Positions 1-11,117 of a DNA stretch of 64,000 nucleotides are shown here, in pieces. Within the stretch, counting starts at the first letter, position 1. Each line of letters opens with the position of its first letter. A program made the translations under genes and the position numbers. The stretch lies in assembly GCA_027943335.1 (NCBI GenBank), contig BSBK01001878.1:77001-141000 (forward strand). The letters are read 5' to 3'. Below the pieces are notes generated by a model. The model ran no database searches, was not told the DNA's origin, and was given only the letters and a program-made list of their open reading frames with translations. Source of the DNA: Chamaecyparis obtusa (Eukaryota; Streptophyta; Pinopsida; Cupressales; Cupressaceae).

Positions 1-2
1 GT

Positions 3-1620
3 GATACTAAGATTAATGATGAAATCAGATTTGTAGCAATTAAAGAAAAGAATTATGAATCTGATGTTAAGGAGGAAAAAGCATTAGTTTCCCAAGTTGA
101 AAAGAAAGCTGATTGGATTATAGATAGTGGTTGTTCACATCATATGACTGGTGACATGAAGAAGTTCATAAAGTCTAACAACTATGATGGAGGAATTGTT
201 AGAGTTGGTAACAATGCACCTTGGTTGATTAAAGGTATAGCATCTATTACTCTTGATGGAAATACTAATACTGATGATGTTTACTTTATTGATGGATTGA
301 AACATAATCTTTTGAGTGTTGGACAGTTAGTAGATAAGGGATATCAAGTTTGGTTTACTGAGAAAACTTGTGTGATAAAGGATAAAGATGAAAAGCTGAT
401 TGGAATTGGATCTAGAACCATAGGTAATCTATTTTAGTTGAATCCTACTGAGATGACATGCTTGATTACTAAAATTGATGACATTTGGTTGTGGCATAGA
501 AGGTTTTGTCATATAAACTTTGATAACATTGTGAAAGTAAGTACTATACTTGCAGTAAGGGATTTGCCTAAAATTATGAAGCCTACTAACATGATTTGCA
601 AAGAATGTGTGATGGCTAAGCAAAAGAGAAGTTCATTTCCTAGTAAGAAGTTCACATCAGTAGAGAAGTTGGACATTGTTCATACAGACTTAAGCGGTCC
701 TACTAGGACTAGAGGATTCTATGGAGAAAGGTATTTTATGATTCTTGTTGATGATTTTACAAGAATGATGTAGATTTCATTTTCGAAAGAAAAATCTGAA
801 GCATTTGATAAGTTTAAGATCATTAAGAATAAAGTTGAGAATGAATCTGGAATGAAGATTAAATGTTTGAGATCTGATAGAGGTGGATGATTTACTTCTA
901 GAGAGTTGAACACTTTTTGTGAAGTGAATGGTATTAAGAGATAGTTTTCAACCCATAGAAAACCTGAACAAAATTGTATTGCAGAAAGAAGAAACAGGTC
1001 AGTAACTGAAGCAGCAAGAGCTATGTTATTTTAGAATGATTTGGTGAAGACATTTTGGAGAGAAGTAGTGAATACAATAGTATATACAATGAACAGAGTA
1101 TAAATCAGAGTAGACACAAACAAGACACCTTATGAATTATGGTTTGGACATGCACCCTTAGTTAAGTATTTTAGAATTTTTGGAAGCAAATGTTATATAA
1201 AGAGAGATGATGATATTGCAAAGTTTGATCCTAGAAGTGATGAAGGTATGTTTCTTGGATATTCTTTAAAGAGAAAAGCATATAGATGTTACAATAAGAG
1301 AACTAAAACTATTGTTGAAAGTGCAAATGTTAAAGTTGATGAGAAGTTTAAAATTTAGGAAAGAATGTATGACTATGAATCTAATGAAGAATCTCATCCT
1401 CATCCTAACATTGAAAATACTTAATTATTCTATGAGACTAATAGTGAATTACTGAATGAGAGTCCAACAGAAGAAATCAGGGAGGAATCTAGAGAAGAAT
1501 CTACAGTTGAAGCAAGATATGTAACTATGACACCAAAAAGGTATATATCAAGACATCATCCTATTGAACAAGTTATTGGAAGTTTGGATAGAGGATTTTT
1601 TACTTGGAATAAGGTACATT
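3..1620 (+). pseudogene. Copia-1 protease and integrase region (decayed)
   Basis: One reading frame is kept from base 3. The aspartic protease core DSGCSHHMTG is at about 120-152. The integrase zinc-binding region follows (HRRFCH around 495-512, then CKECVMAKQK around 598-627). The integrase core shows VHTDLSGP near 678 and LRSDRGG near 868, and the catalytic Glu region reads CIAERRNRS near 976. The later part (YELWFGH, FLGYS) matches the copia integrase C-terminal region. In-frame stops occur near 435, 772, 888, 942, 1032, 1101, 1356 and 1422, and most fall where Gln or Trp is usual. The protein would have cut the polyprotein and inserted the cDNA into the genome. It is a pseudogene. Confidence 0.85.
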
Positions 1621-3110
1621 TATGTTTAATTTCTCAAATTGAACCTAAATCTACTAGTGAAGCTTGTGAAGATGAACATTGGATTAATGCTATGAAAGAA
1701 GAACTAGATCAAATTGAAAAGAACAAGACATGGGAATTGGTCCCCAGACCTAAAGATAAGAATGTGATTGGAACTAAACAGGTATTCAAAAACAAGATGA
1801 ATGAACAAGGAGAAGTAGTAAGAAACAAAGCCAGATTAGTTTGTAAAGGATACTCGCAACAAGAAGGAATTGACTATGAAGAAAATTTTGCACCTATGGC
1901 AAGAATTGAAGCAGTAAGAATGTTCTTGGCCTATGCATCTTTTAAGAAATTCAACTTGTATTAGATGTATGTGAAATCAGCATTTCTAAAGGGAGAATTG
2001 GAAGAAGAAGTCTACAATGAGCAGCCTAAAGATTTTCCTTTGACTCAAGAAGGAGACATGGTATGTAAACTGAAAAAAGAATTATATGGACTAAAGCAAA
2101 CACCTAGAACTTGGTATGCTAGACTGGATAAGTATTTGTTGAAACTAGGATTTACTAAAGGAATAGCTGACATTAATCTGTATACAAAAGAAATCAAAAA
2201 TGGTTTGTTGATTATAGTTATTTTTGTTGATGACATTATCTTTGGAGGAGAAGATGAAGCTAGTGACAAATTTGCTGATGAAATGAAGACTAAATTTGAA
2301 ATGAGTATGATTAGTGAGATGAAATACTTTTTGGGATTATAGATAACATAGAATAGTCATGGTATCTTTGTATGTCAAACAAAGTACTTGAATGATTTTT
2401 TGAAAAGATTTGGAATGGAGAATTGTAAACAAGTTGGAACACCTATATTTATAGGACATAAACTATCTAGCAAAGATGAAACACCGATAGTTGAGCAAAA
2501 GAAATATAGATCCATGATTGGAAGATTGCAGTACTTAACACACACTAGACTGGATATACAACATTTAGTTGGAATGGTAGCAAGATTTCAAGCTGAACCT
2601 AGAGAGTCACATTATGCAGCAGTAAAGAGGATACTAAGATATTTAAGAGGTACAATGGACTATGGATTGTGGTATGAAAAATATGATGATTTTACCCTAT
2701 GTGCATATATAGATGCTGATTGGGGAGGTAGTGTTGATGACAAGAAAAGCACCAGTGGTGGACCCTTTTTTCTTGGAGGAAGATTAGTTTCTTGGCTAAG
2801 CAAGAAGCAAAATTGTATTTCATAGAGCACAGCAAAAGAAAAGTATGTAGCAGCAACAAACAATTGTAACCAAATAATTTGGATGAAGAAGATGGTGAAG
2901 AATATTGGAATTAGGTTTGTTGAGCCTATTTTCATATATTGTGACAACACCAGTATAGTTAGTATGTCTAAGAATCTTGTTTTACATTCTAACACAAAGC
3001 ATATAGAGATCAAATATCATGTTGTAAGAGAGAAAGTTGCTGAAAAATAAGTCAGACTGGAGTACATAAGCACAAAGGAACAATAAGTATCTAAGAGGTA
3101 TGCTTGGGGT
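1621..3110 (+). pseudogene. Copia-1 reverse transcriptase and RNase H (decayed)
   Basis: This continues in the same frame as the protease-integrase part. RT landmarks are [19 protein letters not shown] near 1677, [19 protein letters not shown] near 1830, YGLKQTPRTWYARL near 2085, and the catalytic block IFVDDIIFGG near 2220-2250. The copia RNase H follows, with the DADWGG motif near 2712, KKSTSGG near 2742, IYCDNTS near 2936 and TKHIEIKYHV near 2995. In-frame stops are near 1962, 2340, 2349, 2823 and 3048. The usual STAEAEY motif reads STAKEKY, so an RNase H acidic residue is probably Lys. After the STKEQ motif (about 3070) the frame jumps to a LGVMPQPTF-like end, so about 16 codons appear deleted. 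It is dead, but easily recognised. Confidence 0.87.
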
Positions 3111-3486
3111 TATGCCCCAACCTACTTTTGAGTAATGATGTAGTTCATTGCATTCGTCTAGTGGTATATGAGCCCTATCTTTCTGGATTGGATGTTGGTA
3201 CTTCCTCTATGGGGGAGTATGTGAGCTGAGTCATGAGGACTTTTGTGAATGTATTTTCTCAACAATGTCTATTAACATTGAGTTTTTGTTGACATAATGA
3301 TGAAATTTTTGTCATTGGTGTAAATGGGGGAGAAGTGTACATGAAAAAACACTTGTACCATATGTTGGAGAGAACAAAATAGGATAATGAAGCAAGATTT
3401 GAAATGTTTGTTAGAGCAGCAGTATTAGGTTTTTGGAACATTGGATGTTTTTCATCTATGTTGCCATCAATTACAATGGGGGAGAT
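3111..3486 (+). other. Copia-1 3' untranslated region with polypurine tract
   Basis: No coding is seen between the RNase H end and the LTR. The segment contains two purine-rich tracts, ATGGGGGAG-like at about 3325 and ACAATGGGGGAGAT at 3473-3486. The second directly abuts the LTR start and is the likely plus-strand primer. The sequence around 3150-3290 resembles the region that precedes the 3' LTR in Copia-2 and Copia-5 (a run of short direct copies of gggagaga-type motifs). Confidence 0.6.
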
Positions 3487-4684
3487 TGTTAGGAATGAAT
3501 TTTGGATGTTGGCAGTCATTCTATAGTAGTTGTTGTTGCATTCATGACTATGATTGTCATTGATGTCAACACAGTGATCTTCTGGAGACTAGCAGAGAAG
3601 TAGACAGTGTTTTGATTAGTGCACATGGGATATTGTAGATAAAGCTATGAAATGTTGAGATTATATTATTTGATTTGTTATTTGTCTATGGTTAAGAGTG
3701 CAGACAAAAATTCATTTATTCATAAAAGTTATGAGCATTTTGGTGGAAGCAGTATTCAGGCAGTGTTCTTGAGTAGCGGTTTGTGGAAATCGGATGATAT
3801 CTCCTAATCAGGATGGAATCTAGTTTTTCTATAGTTAAAGGGAAGGATGAGACACATTAATAGTGATGTGGTTCATAGCACAAAATTTGACATCACATGA
3901 GTGAAGAGTTATTACATCTGGAAGGTGACAATTTTGTGTAATTATGATGTAGTGTGTGGAAACTTTTATTTTGTATTTGTGTGCCGACTCATTTGTAATT
4001 ATTTGAGTGTGGTATAAAGGAAGGAATTTTTTTCTTTATTTTAGAAGTATTAGCAATGTGAAAGAAGTGTGAGCATGGTATGGTTGAATGTGAATGTAAG
4101 CATGAAGTGAAGAAAAGAGCTAATGAAGTTGTGAAAGCGAAATTGTGAAGGAAGATATGCGAAGTACATAGATATGGAATTGAGATCTGGTGTAGCAGTG
4201 AGTGTGGTTTGGCATAGTAAGAAGGTAATATATTTCATATTATTCTTCTAAATAATATTAAGGTCATTTGGATAGTGTGTTCAGTGATCTTACCCTGAAG
4301 CTATTTGGGCAGTGGGTCCTTCTATCTTCCATAACTCCTAACAGGGTTAGAATCTTTTAACAGGGATTCAAAATCTCCTAGCAGGGATTCATATGTACTA
4401 AATTTATTTCATAAGACTCCTAATAGAGTCCATCCTTTCATAAGGAATATTTATATTAATGCATCTTTATTGGGCATCATTCCCACCGGGGTTTACTCTT
4501 TGATCGAGAGGTTCCCTAGTCAACATATCTTGTGTCATTGTCTATGAATATCTTTCTATGGTTGGTAATTACATTGCTTACATGGTTAAATGTTGTTGAA
4601 GTTGATAAAGGTTATAATTATCTGATAACTGATTCAAACCCCCCCCCCCCTCTCAGTTATCTTTGTGGACTTTACTTTCTAACA
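3487..4684 (+). repeat. Copia-1 3' LTR
   Basis: It starts with TGTTAGGAATG directly after the polypurine tract. It ends TTCTAACA after the family hallmark GATAACTGATTCA, a poly-C run and CTCAGTTAT at about 4622-4660. The related full LTRs of Copia-5 end in the same way (ACTGATTCACCCCCCTCTC then TTCTAACA). The short imperfect repeats CTCCTAACAGGG, TTTTAACAGGG and CTCCTAGCAGGG at 4330-4400 are also shared with the Copia-2 and Copia-5 LTRs. The right edge could instead be 4960, where a second similar ending lies. Confidence 0.7.
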
Positions 4685-4960
4685 TATATTGTAAAGCTAC
4701 TCCTAATAGGGTAAAGGATCTTCTAACAAGGATCATTATACACTAGTATAAAATATTAGTGGGTATCAAGTCCCACCAGGATTTTTACCTATTTGGGTTT
4801 CCCCATAACCAAAATATTTGTGTTGTGTTCATATGTTCTTTCAGTGTGTTTATGCTTTATGTCTAAGTATACTTAATTAGATTTAGAATTGAATCTTGTA
4901 GATAATTGATTCACGCCCCACCCCCCACCTCTTAGTTATCTCTTGGGACTATTCCTAACA
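4685..4960 (+). repeat. 3' end fragment of a related copia LTR
   Basis: This stretch repeats the pattern of a copia LTR end: CTCCTAATAGGG, CTTCTAACAAGG, a TCCCACCAGG block, GATAATTGATTCACGCCCC and a final ATTCCTAACA. It is followed directly by copia RT/RNase H coding rather than by a tRNA primer site. It is therefore best read as the tail of a 3' LTR of an element that had inserted into Copia-2 and was later hit by Copia-1. A tandem duplication inside the Copia-1 LTR is the alternative. Confidence 0.55.
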
Positions 4961-5660
4961 ATTCTAACATTGATAAAGTGAATCAAACCCTATAGAGATC
5001 CATGATTGGAAAGCTACAATATGGTGTTCACAACAGACCAGATATTGCTCTAGTAGTTGGGATTGTGGCCAGATTCTCCACCAATCCTAAGGAAAATCAT
5101 ATGATGACTATGAAAAGAATACTAAGATATCTAAAAGGGATAGAAGAGTATGGATTGTACTACAAGAGAAATGAGAAATTTGAACTAAGAGTTTACATTG
5201 ATGCTGATTTGGTAGGAAATGTTGATGATAGGAAAAGTACAAGTAGAGGAGCTTTCTTTCTTGGACAAATATTAGTCTCTGAGACAAGAAAGAAACAAAA
5301 TTACATTTCCCAATCTACAATAGAAGTTGAGTATGTGGCAGCTGCAATGAATTGTTCAAATCTAGTATGGATCAAGAAATTATTGAAAGGAATGAAAGAG
5401 GAAATTATTGAACCTTTTTTTATCTTCTGTGATAACACTAGTTCCATTAACATATCAAAGAATCATGCAATTCATACAAAGAAAAAATGGATTGCAATTA
5501 AGTATCATTAGTTAAGAGAATTCACATGGGCAAAATAAGTGAGAATGGAATATGTGAACACAAAGGAACAACTAGAAGACATATTCACAAAAGCTTTACC
5601 TAAGGATGCTCATGAATATCTAAGAGGTAAACTAGGGGTGCTTCCCTAACTGAGATTGGC
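4961..5660 (+). pseudogene. Copia-2 RNase H and end of RT (5'-truncated, decayed)
   Basis: The coding starts in the late RT region (VNQTL, stop, RSMIGKLQYGVHNRPDIA near 5000) and runs through the copia RNase H: YIDADLVGNVDDRKSTS near 5193, STIEVEYVAAAMN near 5316, FCDNTSSINISKNH near 5428, and EDIFTKALPKDAHEYLRG near 5575-5630. The DADW Trp is Leu here. Stops occur near 4993, 5509 and 5536. The end, LGVLP then stop near 5645, is the normal copia C-terminus. The upstream part of pol is cut off by the LTR fragment at 4960, which supports an insertion into this frame. The protein would have removed RNA from the RNA-DNA hybrid. Confidence 0.82.
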
Positions 5661-6095
5661 TAGTCAAGCTAGGAGCACTACATCAAATGTGATGCACAAA
5701 ATATCTAACAAATTGATGCAGGAAAGGTCACACTTTAGGAGCCACCTAGAGTTACTGGGAGAAATACTGTTACTAAACTAACAAGATGATATTTACATAT
5801 GAAGATGTAAGTTGTAGTTGTTTCTTTGGCATTTTTGTCAAAGAGGGAGAGATTTCAAAGATGAATGAGATGAATACACATCAAGAAAATCAAGAGGATA
5901 TAATCAAAGAGGGAGAGACATAGAAAATATTCAGAGGGATTTACTATGTAAAATAGTTAAGTAAGGCTAAGTTATTGAGAATCAGAACGAGGCTAAGAAT
6001 ATAATAAATATTTCTGATGCAATGAAAAAGTTTGGATTGGCTCATAAATTATGTGGTATTCATGTGGTGTTTCCATCAATGCCAAAGAGGGAGAT
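5661..6095 (+). other. Copia-2 3' untranslated region and polypurine tract
   Basis: There is no coding. The segment is rich in gggagaga-type purine motifs (AAAGAGGGAGAGA near 5838 and 5905). It ends in CAATGCCAAAGAGGGAGAT at 6077-6095, immediately before the LTR. The same CAATGCCAAAGGGAGAGAT block precedes the Copia-5 3' LTR at 40330-40349, which shows that the two elements are close relatives. Confidence 0.6.
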
Positions 6096-7558
6096 TGTTG
6101 GAAACATTAATTGAAACAATTATTGTATTGTCATTGATGTCAAACCTTAACTGGTAAGACAATTTCTATCTAAGAAAGTACTATATCTATTGTTTGATGA
6201 AAAAGATTAGGGCAAGGGAGATAAAAATAGCACCAAAGGAAAGGTTGAGTTATTTGATACTTGAATGAGTACTTAATTATTTGGTACTATGATGAGATAA
6301 TGTATTGTTTATCTAAGTAAGAAGAAAGATTGAAGAAGTAGGCTTAAGTGACAAAAAGTGAAGAAATCTAGTTTAAGCCAAGTAATGTTAGTGTCAACCG
6401 AGTACCAGTATATGTTGAGTAAATCTAGTATTGACCAAACATTAGTTTATGTCAAGCGACAGGAAATTACCAAGCAAGACAGTGTTAACCAAGGAAGACA
6501 GTTGGAAGAGATGACCAAGTTATATAGTGATGACTAAGGAGATGAACACAGTATTGACTGAGCATTAGCAATTTATATTTGGAGGAAGAATTCAGATTTC
6601 TAGTCAACACAGTTGAATTATTGGGTTATGTAAATCATGTTGACATTATTAATTAATTGTATGGAGAATTTAATGCATGGTAAATCATTTTATTATGATT
6701 TCAATGAGGAGATTGGAGATATTTTTAGAAGGATGTATGAAGGACTTAAATTTGGAAAGATATGTTGGATCTGACCTAACCTAAGATCTACAGAGGAGAT
6801 TAAGAGGCAAAAGATAGATCTACCTTTCTAGAGAGGTATAAAGGAAACCTATTAGTGAGGTTACAGAGTATGCTAGTGATGTTGATTTTATTGACTAATA
6901 AGTCTAAGTAGAAGGCTGAAGGTGAAAATTAGAGTGGTTATTGCTTGAAGAAAATTCTGATAAGATCAGTGATGGAGATGGAAATGATACTCAGTTAGTA
7001 AATCAACATATATGTTTGAATTGGATCTAATATCTGCAAAGTGAATTGTATGTTTTATAGATTAGAAACTATTGTTACTGTCTAACCATTGTAATAGTCA
7101 AAATCCTTTAATCAAGGTTGAACTAATAGTCATTAATAAATCCTTTAATCAATGTGGTATTCTAATGGAATGTACCCAAGTCCTCTGACAAGGACACTCC
7201 TAACAGGGTGATTGAAATCCTTTAATAGGGTCACATGTAATAGTGTGTTTGTATACCTTTAACAAGGTTCGATTTTCACAAAGCTCACTTCAAAAGAGTG
7301 AAAATATTAGTGACATGTTACAAAGTGGTTTTTACCAAATTGGGTTTCCACTATAAATCCTCATGTCACAATTGTCTAAATGTTTTGATATTCTGCAAGT
7401 TAAATACTATTGGACAATGGACTGCATGTTATATGTTTTCTGATATATGTTCTTTAGTGACTGGATTGAGTTGGTGATTAGATCTAAGTTTTTTAAAGTG
7501 TTTGAATGTTCAATTGGTACATCTAGACCTAAGAACAACTGATGCATCTCCCCCTCTC
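6096..7558 (+). repeat. Copia-2 3' LTR (right edge approximate)
   Basis: It starts TGTTGGAAACATT after the polypurine tract and contains GTCATTGATGTCAA near 6128, as the Copia-5 LTR does (near 34266). It also shares ATCCTTTAATAGGG-type repeats near 7206 and the ending AACTGATGCATCTCCCCCTCTC near 7536-7558. A clean terminal CTAACA is not visible. At about 7558-7582 the sequence passes into minus-strand gag sequence of Copia-3, so the last bases of the LTR are probably lost. The length of about 1.47 kb fits the 1.49 kb LTRs of Copia-5. Confidence 0.65.
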
Positions 7559-7564
7559 TTTTTT

Positions 7565-8824
7565 TCTAAACCATATTAACACATGTAGCCTTCTAGGTCG
7601 ATGTCTCAAAAAACTCATCATGTAAAGACATAGTATCATCTATTGTCTCTCCATGAACCAATGCCTTATTGAACTCTTTCACCTTCTATATCTTGTCATC
7701 CTCTTTACTTTTTGATTTCTTGAAGTGATTCTTAAACTCATACATATACTCATTAAGACTTTTATCACTGTCACCAACATTCTTCTTTATAACCATAGGA
7801 GGTGGTCCTCTTGGAAATCTTGGTCCTCTTCTGTTGTCATCTCCATTGTATGTGCAAAACTTCTCTATGTGTCCAAGGTTGTTTCATTTGTAACATGTAG
7901 GAGGTATCCTTCTATCCTGGTTTACTTGTAGCATACAATAGCTTGCAGTATGACCAAATTTATTGCATTTGAGGCATGTGATCTTGGCTCAAAACTCTTC
8001 TCTCACATAATCTTATTTATACCTAGATTGATTTGGTTTTCTACATTCTTCCTTCTTGTTTCCATAATTATAACAATTATGGCAATAATGAGAAAAGGGT
8101 TTCAAATGTCCTTTACCTCTACAATATCCTTTCATGTGTCCAACTTTGTTGTATCCAAAGCATCTACCTATGAAAGGCTTGATCTATTCTTTAGGTTATT
8201 CATGAGTAGGTCTTTCTTCAGTCTTCGCTTAATTTTCTTCTTCATTAGTCTTGGAACATTCTTCTGTATTGAATCCAACTCTAGTCATGTCTCCTTTAGG
8301 TTTATGTCTAGCTCTTGGTTCATCAATTTTATCACTACTCATGTGTAACTTCTAAATGTGTAATTTGGCTTGAGTTTCTCCTTTAATGATCTGATTGTAC
8401 TTCTCCAATTCCTAACATTTATCCTTGTAATGTTCAAGTTTAGTCTTCATTTGTCCTATCTTCTCATTTGATTCTTTTAGTGATTCTTCAACTTTGTTTC
8501 TTGCATCCTTTTCATGTTGAACTTATTTAATCATCAGAAGATTGAATTTCTCTTTTTCTTGGTCCAACTTCTTTACTTGATCTGATGTGTCATTGTCTGA
8601 ATCCTCTTTGATCTTGTTCATAAGGTCTTGTTTCTAATATCTTGAAGTTTCAAGTTATTCCTTTAGTTTTCTAATGAAACCTTATGCTCTTCTCAATTTG
8701 AATTTCAATAGGCCATTCTTAGCCTTCTCTAGCCATCAAGTGTTGCTTCAAAGTTCTTTTGCAAACTTTATGAAACCATTCTAATTTCCCTTAAGCTATA
8801 AGGATTTATCTCCAAGGGCCAATA
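7565..8824 (-). pseudogene. Copia-3 gag with several CCHC zinc knuckles (decayed)
   Basis: Read on the minus strand, the first part (about 8800-8350) is Lys/Glu-rich and looks coiled-coil forming, with many stops. It leads into a series of zinc knuckles: CFGYNKVGHMKGYC (8121-8162), CHNCYNYGNKKEEC (8043-8084), CLKCNKFGHTASYC (7935-7976), and a fourth at about 7854-7895 whose second Cys is replaced by a stop. After these comes RRGPRFPRGPPP and an acidic tail near 7600. CX2CX4HX4C knuckles bind RNA in retrotransposon nucleocapsids. The primer site and LTR next to it at 8825-8839 fix the orientation. The usual UBN2 N-terminal domain is not recognisable. The plus-strand frames over 7725-8348 are shadows of this gene. 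Confidence 0.7.
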
Positions 8825-8838
8825 GCTCCGATACCAAT
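8825..8838 (-). promoter_or_regulatory. Copia-3 tRNA-Met primer binding site
   Basis: On the minus strand the bases just after the LTR read ATTGGTATCGGAGC. This is the common copia primer site for the 3' end of initiator tRNA-Met (TGGTATCAGAGC) with one change. Confidence 0.75.
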
Positions 8839-9930
8839 TGTTAGGATTAGGTAATACTAAGAGGGGGTGAATTAGTATTACAACACTATAATTTAAACTT
8901 CAACCAATTATAAATAAACCATAATAATGTTGAAATGAAAAGAACATAAATGCATAACACATAACTCATGACACCATTATTTGTTTTCGAGGAAACCTTG
9001 GCCAAGGGAAAACCCCGGTGAGGATGGTAACCACAACTATTCACTAAAATATTATATCCATGTTAGGAGATCTATCCTTGTTAGGAGCTGATTATTACAA
9101 AGTATATTTCCTTGTTAAAGGAATCCAAAACCCTGTTAGGTGATACAAACACCTAGTTAAAGGTTGTGAGCATACAAATCTTACAATCACAATACTATCT
9201 CAAAAGAGTTCTCAAAAATGAAAAATACAAGCACTTGTTATACTTAGATAGTTCCAGTTGTAGCTCTATCAAAAATTGATCTCACATCTTCTCTCTACTA
9301 TAAAATTTGCTTCATCATATCATCATCACAATCATACTTATCACTTCATAAAACACTCTATACTTATACTAACTCTTCCATCCAGTCAAGTCTCAAAATA
9401 ATTCACAAAACATAATAAATACTTATGAAAATAATCAACATAGAGTCAGTGATCATATATTACAAAAGTGTTAGAATTATACAACATCCAACTAACTTAG
9501 CACATTTCCATATCAACTAAGCTTGCCCCAATCATCACAACTACTTATGTGCCCTGTTACACTAATTCTCTATCTTCACATACCTTCACAACACTATATC
9601 TCACTGATCTGATCACCAAAACACATGTGACCTTAACTAAAGGGCCTACATATCCAAAAATGTCTTCTACTAACTTCACAAGCCATAATACATCATACAT
9701 TATCATCGTTAATCAAAGCTGTAACACAGTATAGTGATATCTTGATTCTGTACTTAGTCATTTTCATTAGTATGACTCCAATACCAAAAATCTCTCCATG
9801 CGATCACTCTAGCATAAGTTTTTCCATAAATGACAACCCTTAAGTGATCCCTAGTGCTCCAAAACATCACTTTCCAATAATATGTAATAATCATGTCACT
9901 CCAAAATATGGAAGTACTAGGGTGGGAATT
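8839..9930 (-). repeat. Copia-3 5' LTR (far edge approximate)
   Basis: On the minus strand the LTR ends ACCTAATCCTAACA next to the primer site. Just inside is the family hallmark of a C-run followed by CTCTTAG (plus strand GAGGGGGTGAATTAGTATTAC at about 8862). Repeats of the form CTGTTAGG/CTTGTTAAAGG near 9062-9150 resemble those in the other copia LTRs. The opposite edge is not resolved: I see no clean CTAACA or CCAACA, and the region 9500-10017 is AT-rich without other signals. The frame at 9549-9734 looks like chance. Confidence 0.5.
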
Positions 9931-10022
9931 ACATTATCTAACTTACTATGTACACATATATCTAATTTCATATACATCTGTACATACATATATAATTAGC
10001 TAATTTCATAAATATAACTAAT

Positions 10023-10887
10023 TGTTATACACTAAGTTTGTGCCTCTGTCTCAAGCTCTCTTGGTCTTGATAAATCAGTATAACATGGGAATCATCTCCA
10101 AGTTATGGGACCTTTGCTAACTAAGATGAGACCTCCAGGTTCTAGGTTGGTTCCTCTTGGATAATCACCTTAATCTACTTCTTGCTATGAAATGAAATAA
10201 CTTTTGAGGGAAAGGGTTAGAAGGAATGCTTGAAAAGGTAAATAACATGAAAAACAATCTGACTCAACATAATTCAACCAATTAGATGAGGTGGCATTGG
10301 TCCCACTGACACACTAAAGCACTGCAAACATGGAAGATATAATAGTAGTCTTAAGATGTCAAGCTCTGACATTAGCCTATGCGAAGATACACTAGCCATT
10401 GGATCCTTCTAACTAGGACCCCACTAAAGTGACCGTCAAACTTCCATGTGAATACGCGACTGAAGGAAAGCTAACTGTCGCTAGGTCGCAAGAAGTTAAA
10501 CAATGACCAGGAAATACTTAGCGATTATGAGAATTGATGTATTCGCTAAGTCACTAAATAAAAAGGGGACCGTTCGAAAGAAATAGAGAACTAGTGACTA
10601 GGCCAATAGGAAATTAGCGCACATGGGAAATGTAAACCTTTAGTGGCTGAAAAAGGTAATGAAGAATTATAATGGGCCAAAGGGTTTTGAGGGTTTTAAA
10701 AGGTTCCCAACACCATGACTATTTTTATGAATATTTTGACCTATACACCAGGGACTTGACATAATTACAGAGGCCAGGAAATAAAAGATGAGGTCACGAA
10801 ACTTTCAGAGATTCTTGGAAGGAGTAAAATAGAGACTTTAGAATAGATTTTAGCCAAATTTGCATGGATATGAAAATTAGGGTAACA
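10023..10887 (-). repeat. Tat-like element 3' LTR (internally deleted)
   Basis: It matches the right LTR closely at both ends: TGTTATACACT at the left edge and AATTAGGGTAACA at the right edge. The middle of the right LTR (about 17613-19440) is absent, and the junction lies at AACATGAAA followed by ACAATCTGACTCAAC near 10243-10265. It is 865 bp long against 2726 bp for its partner. Confidence 0.85.
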
Positions 10888-11117
10888 TTTTGGCAATTTC
10901 TGCTAGATGTCAGCCCGCTAGACATGGAAAACTAGTGGCCTTGAAAATTCATTGGGCATGGGGTCTTTCTGAACACAAAACTTTGATGGAGAGGCAAAAA
11001 TTGAAAAGAGGGACAAAACTTGTGGACGAGCACTTCTTGTAAAGCAGGAAACTAACCTAGAAAATAGGGAAAGAAAGTAGGAAACACATATTTATAGAAT
11101 TTACAAGAACACTTACA
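10888..11117 (-). other. Tat-like element 3' untranslated region
   Basis: This lies between the integrase stop and the 3' LTR. No coding is seen. The purine tract next to the LTR is poor on the minus strand (AGAAATTGCCAAAA). Confidence 0.5.

Larger units (their letters stand above)
1..4684 (+). mobile_element. Copia-1, Ty1/copia LTR retrotransposon, 5' part outside the window
   Basis: The window opens inside the gag-pol region of a copia element and runs through protease, integrase, reverse transcriptase and RNase H to a purine tract and a 3' LTR. The 5' LTR, primer site and gag lie upstream of base 1. The order PR-INT-RT-RH is diagnostic of Ty1/copia. The 3' LTR begins TGTTAGGAATG at 3487 and most likely ends TTCTAACA at 4684. 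A second LTR-like ending lies at 4960, so the right edge has two candidates. The element appears to sit inside an older LTR fragment and Copia-2 sequence. It is not functional. Confidence 0.85.

Noticed and set aside
4637..4651. Poly-C tract as a special regulatory element
   Set aside because: A C-run at this spot is part of the end of every copia LTR of this family in the window and is probably just length-variable.
7725..8348. Two plus-strand open frames of 68 and 132 codons
   Set aside because: They are the reverse strand of the Copia-3 zinc-knuckle gag; their composition (Ser/Phe-rich) is that of a shadow frame.
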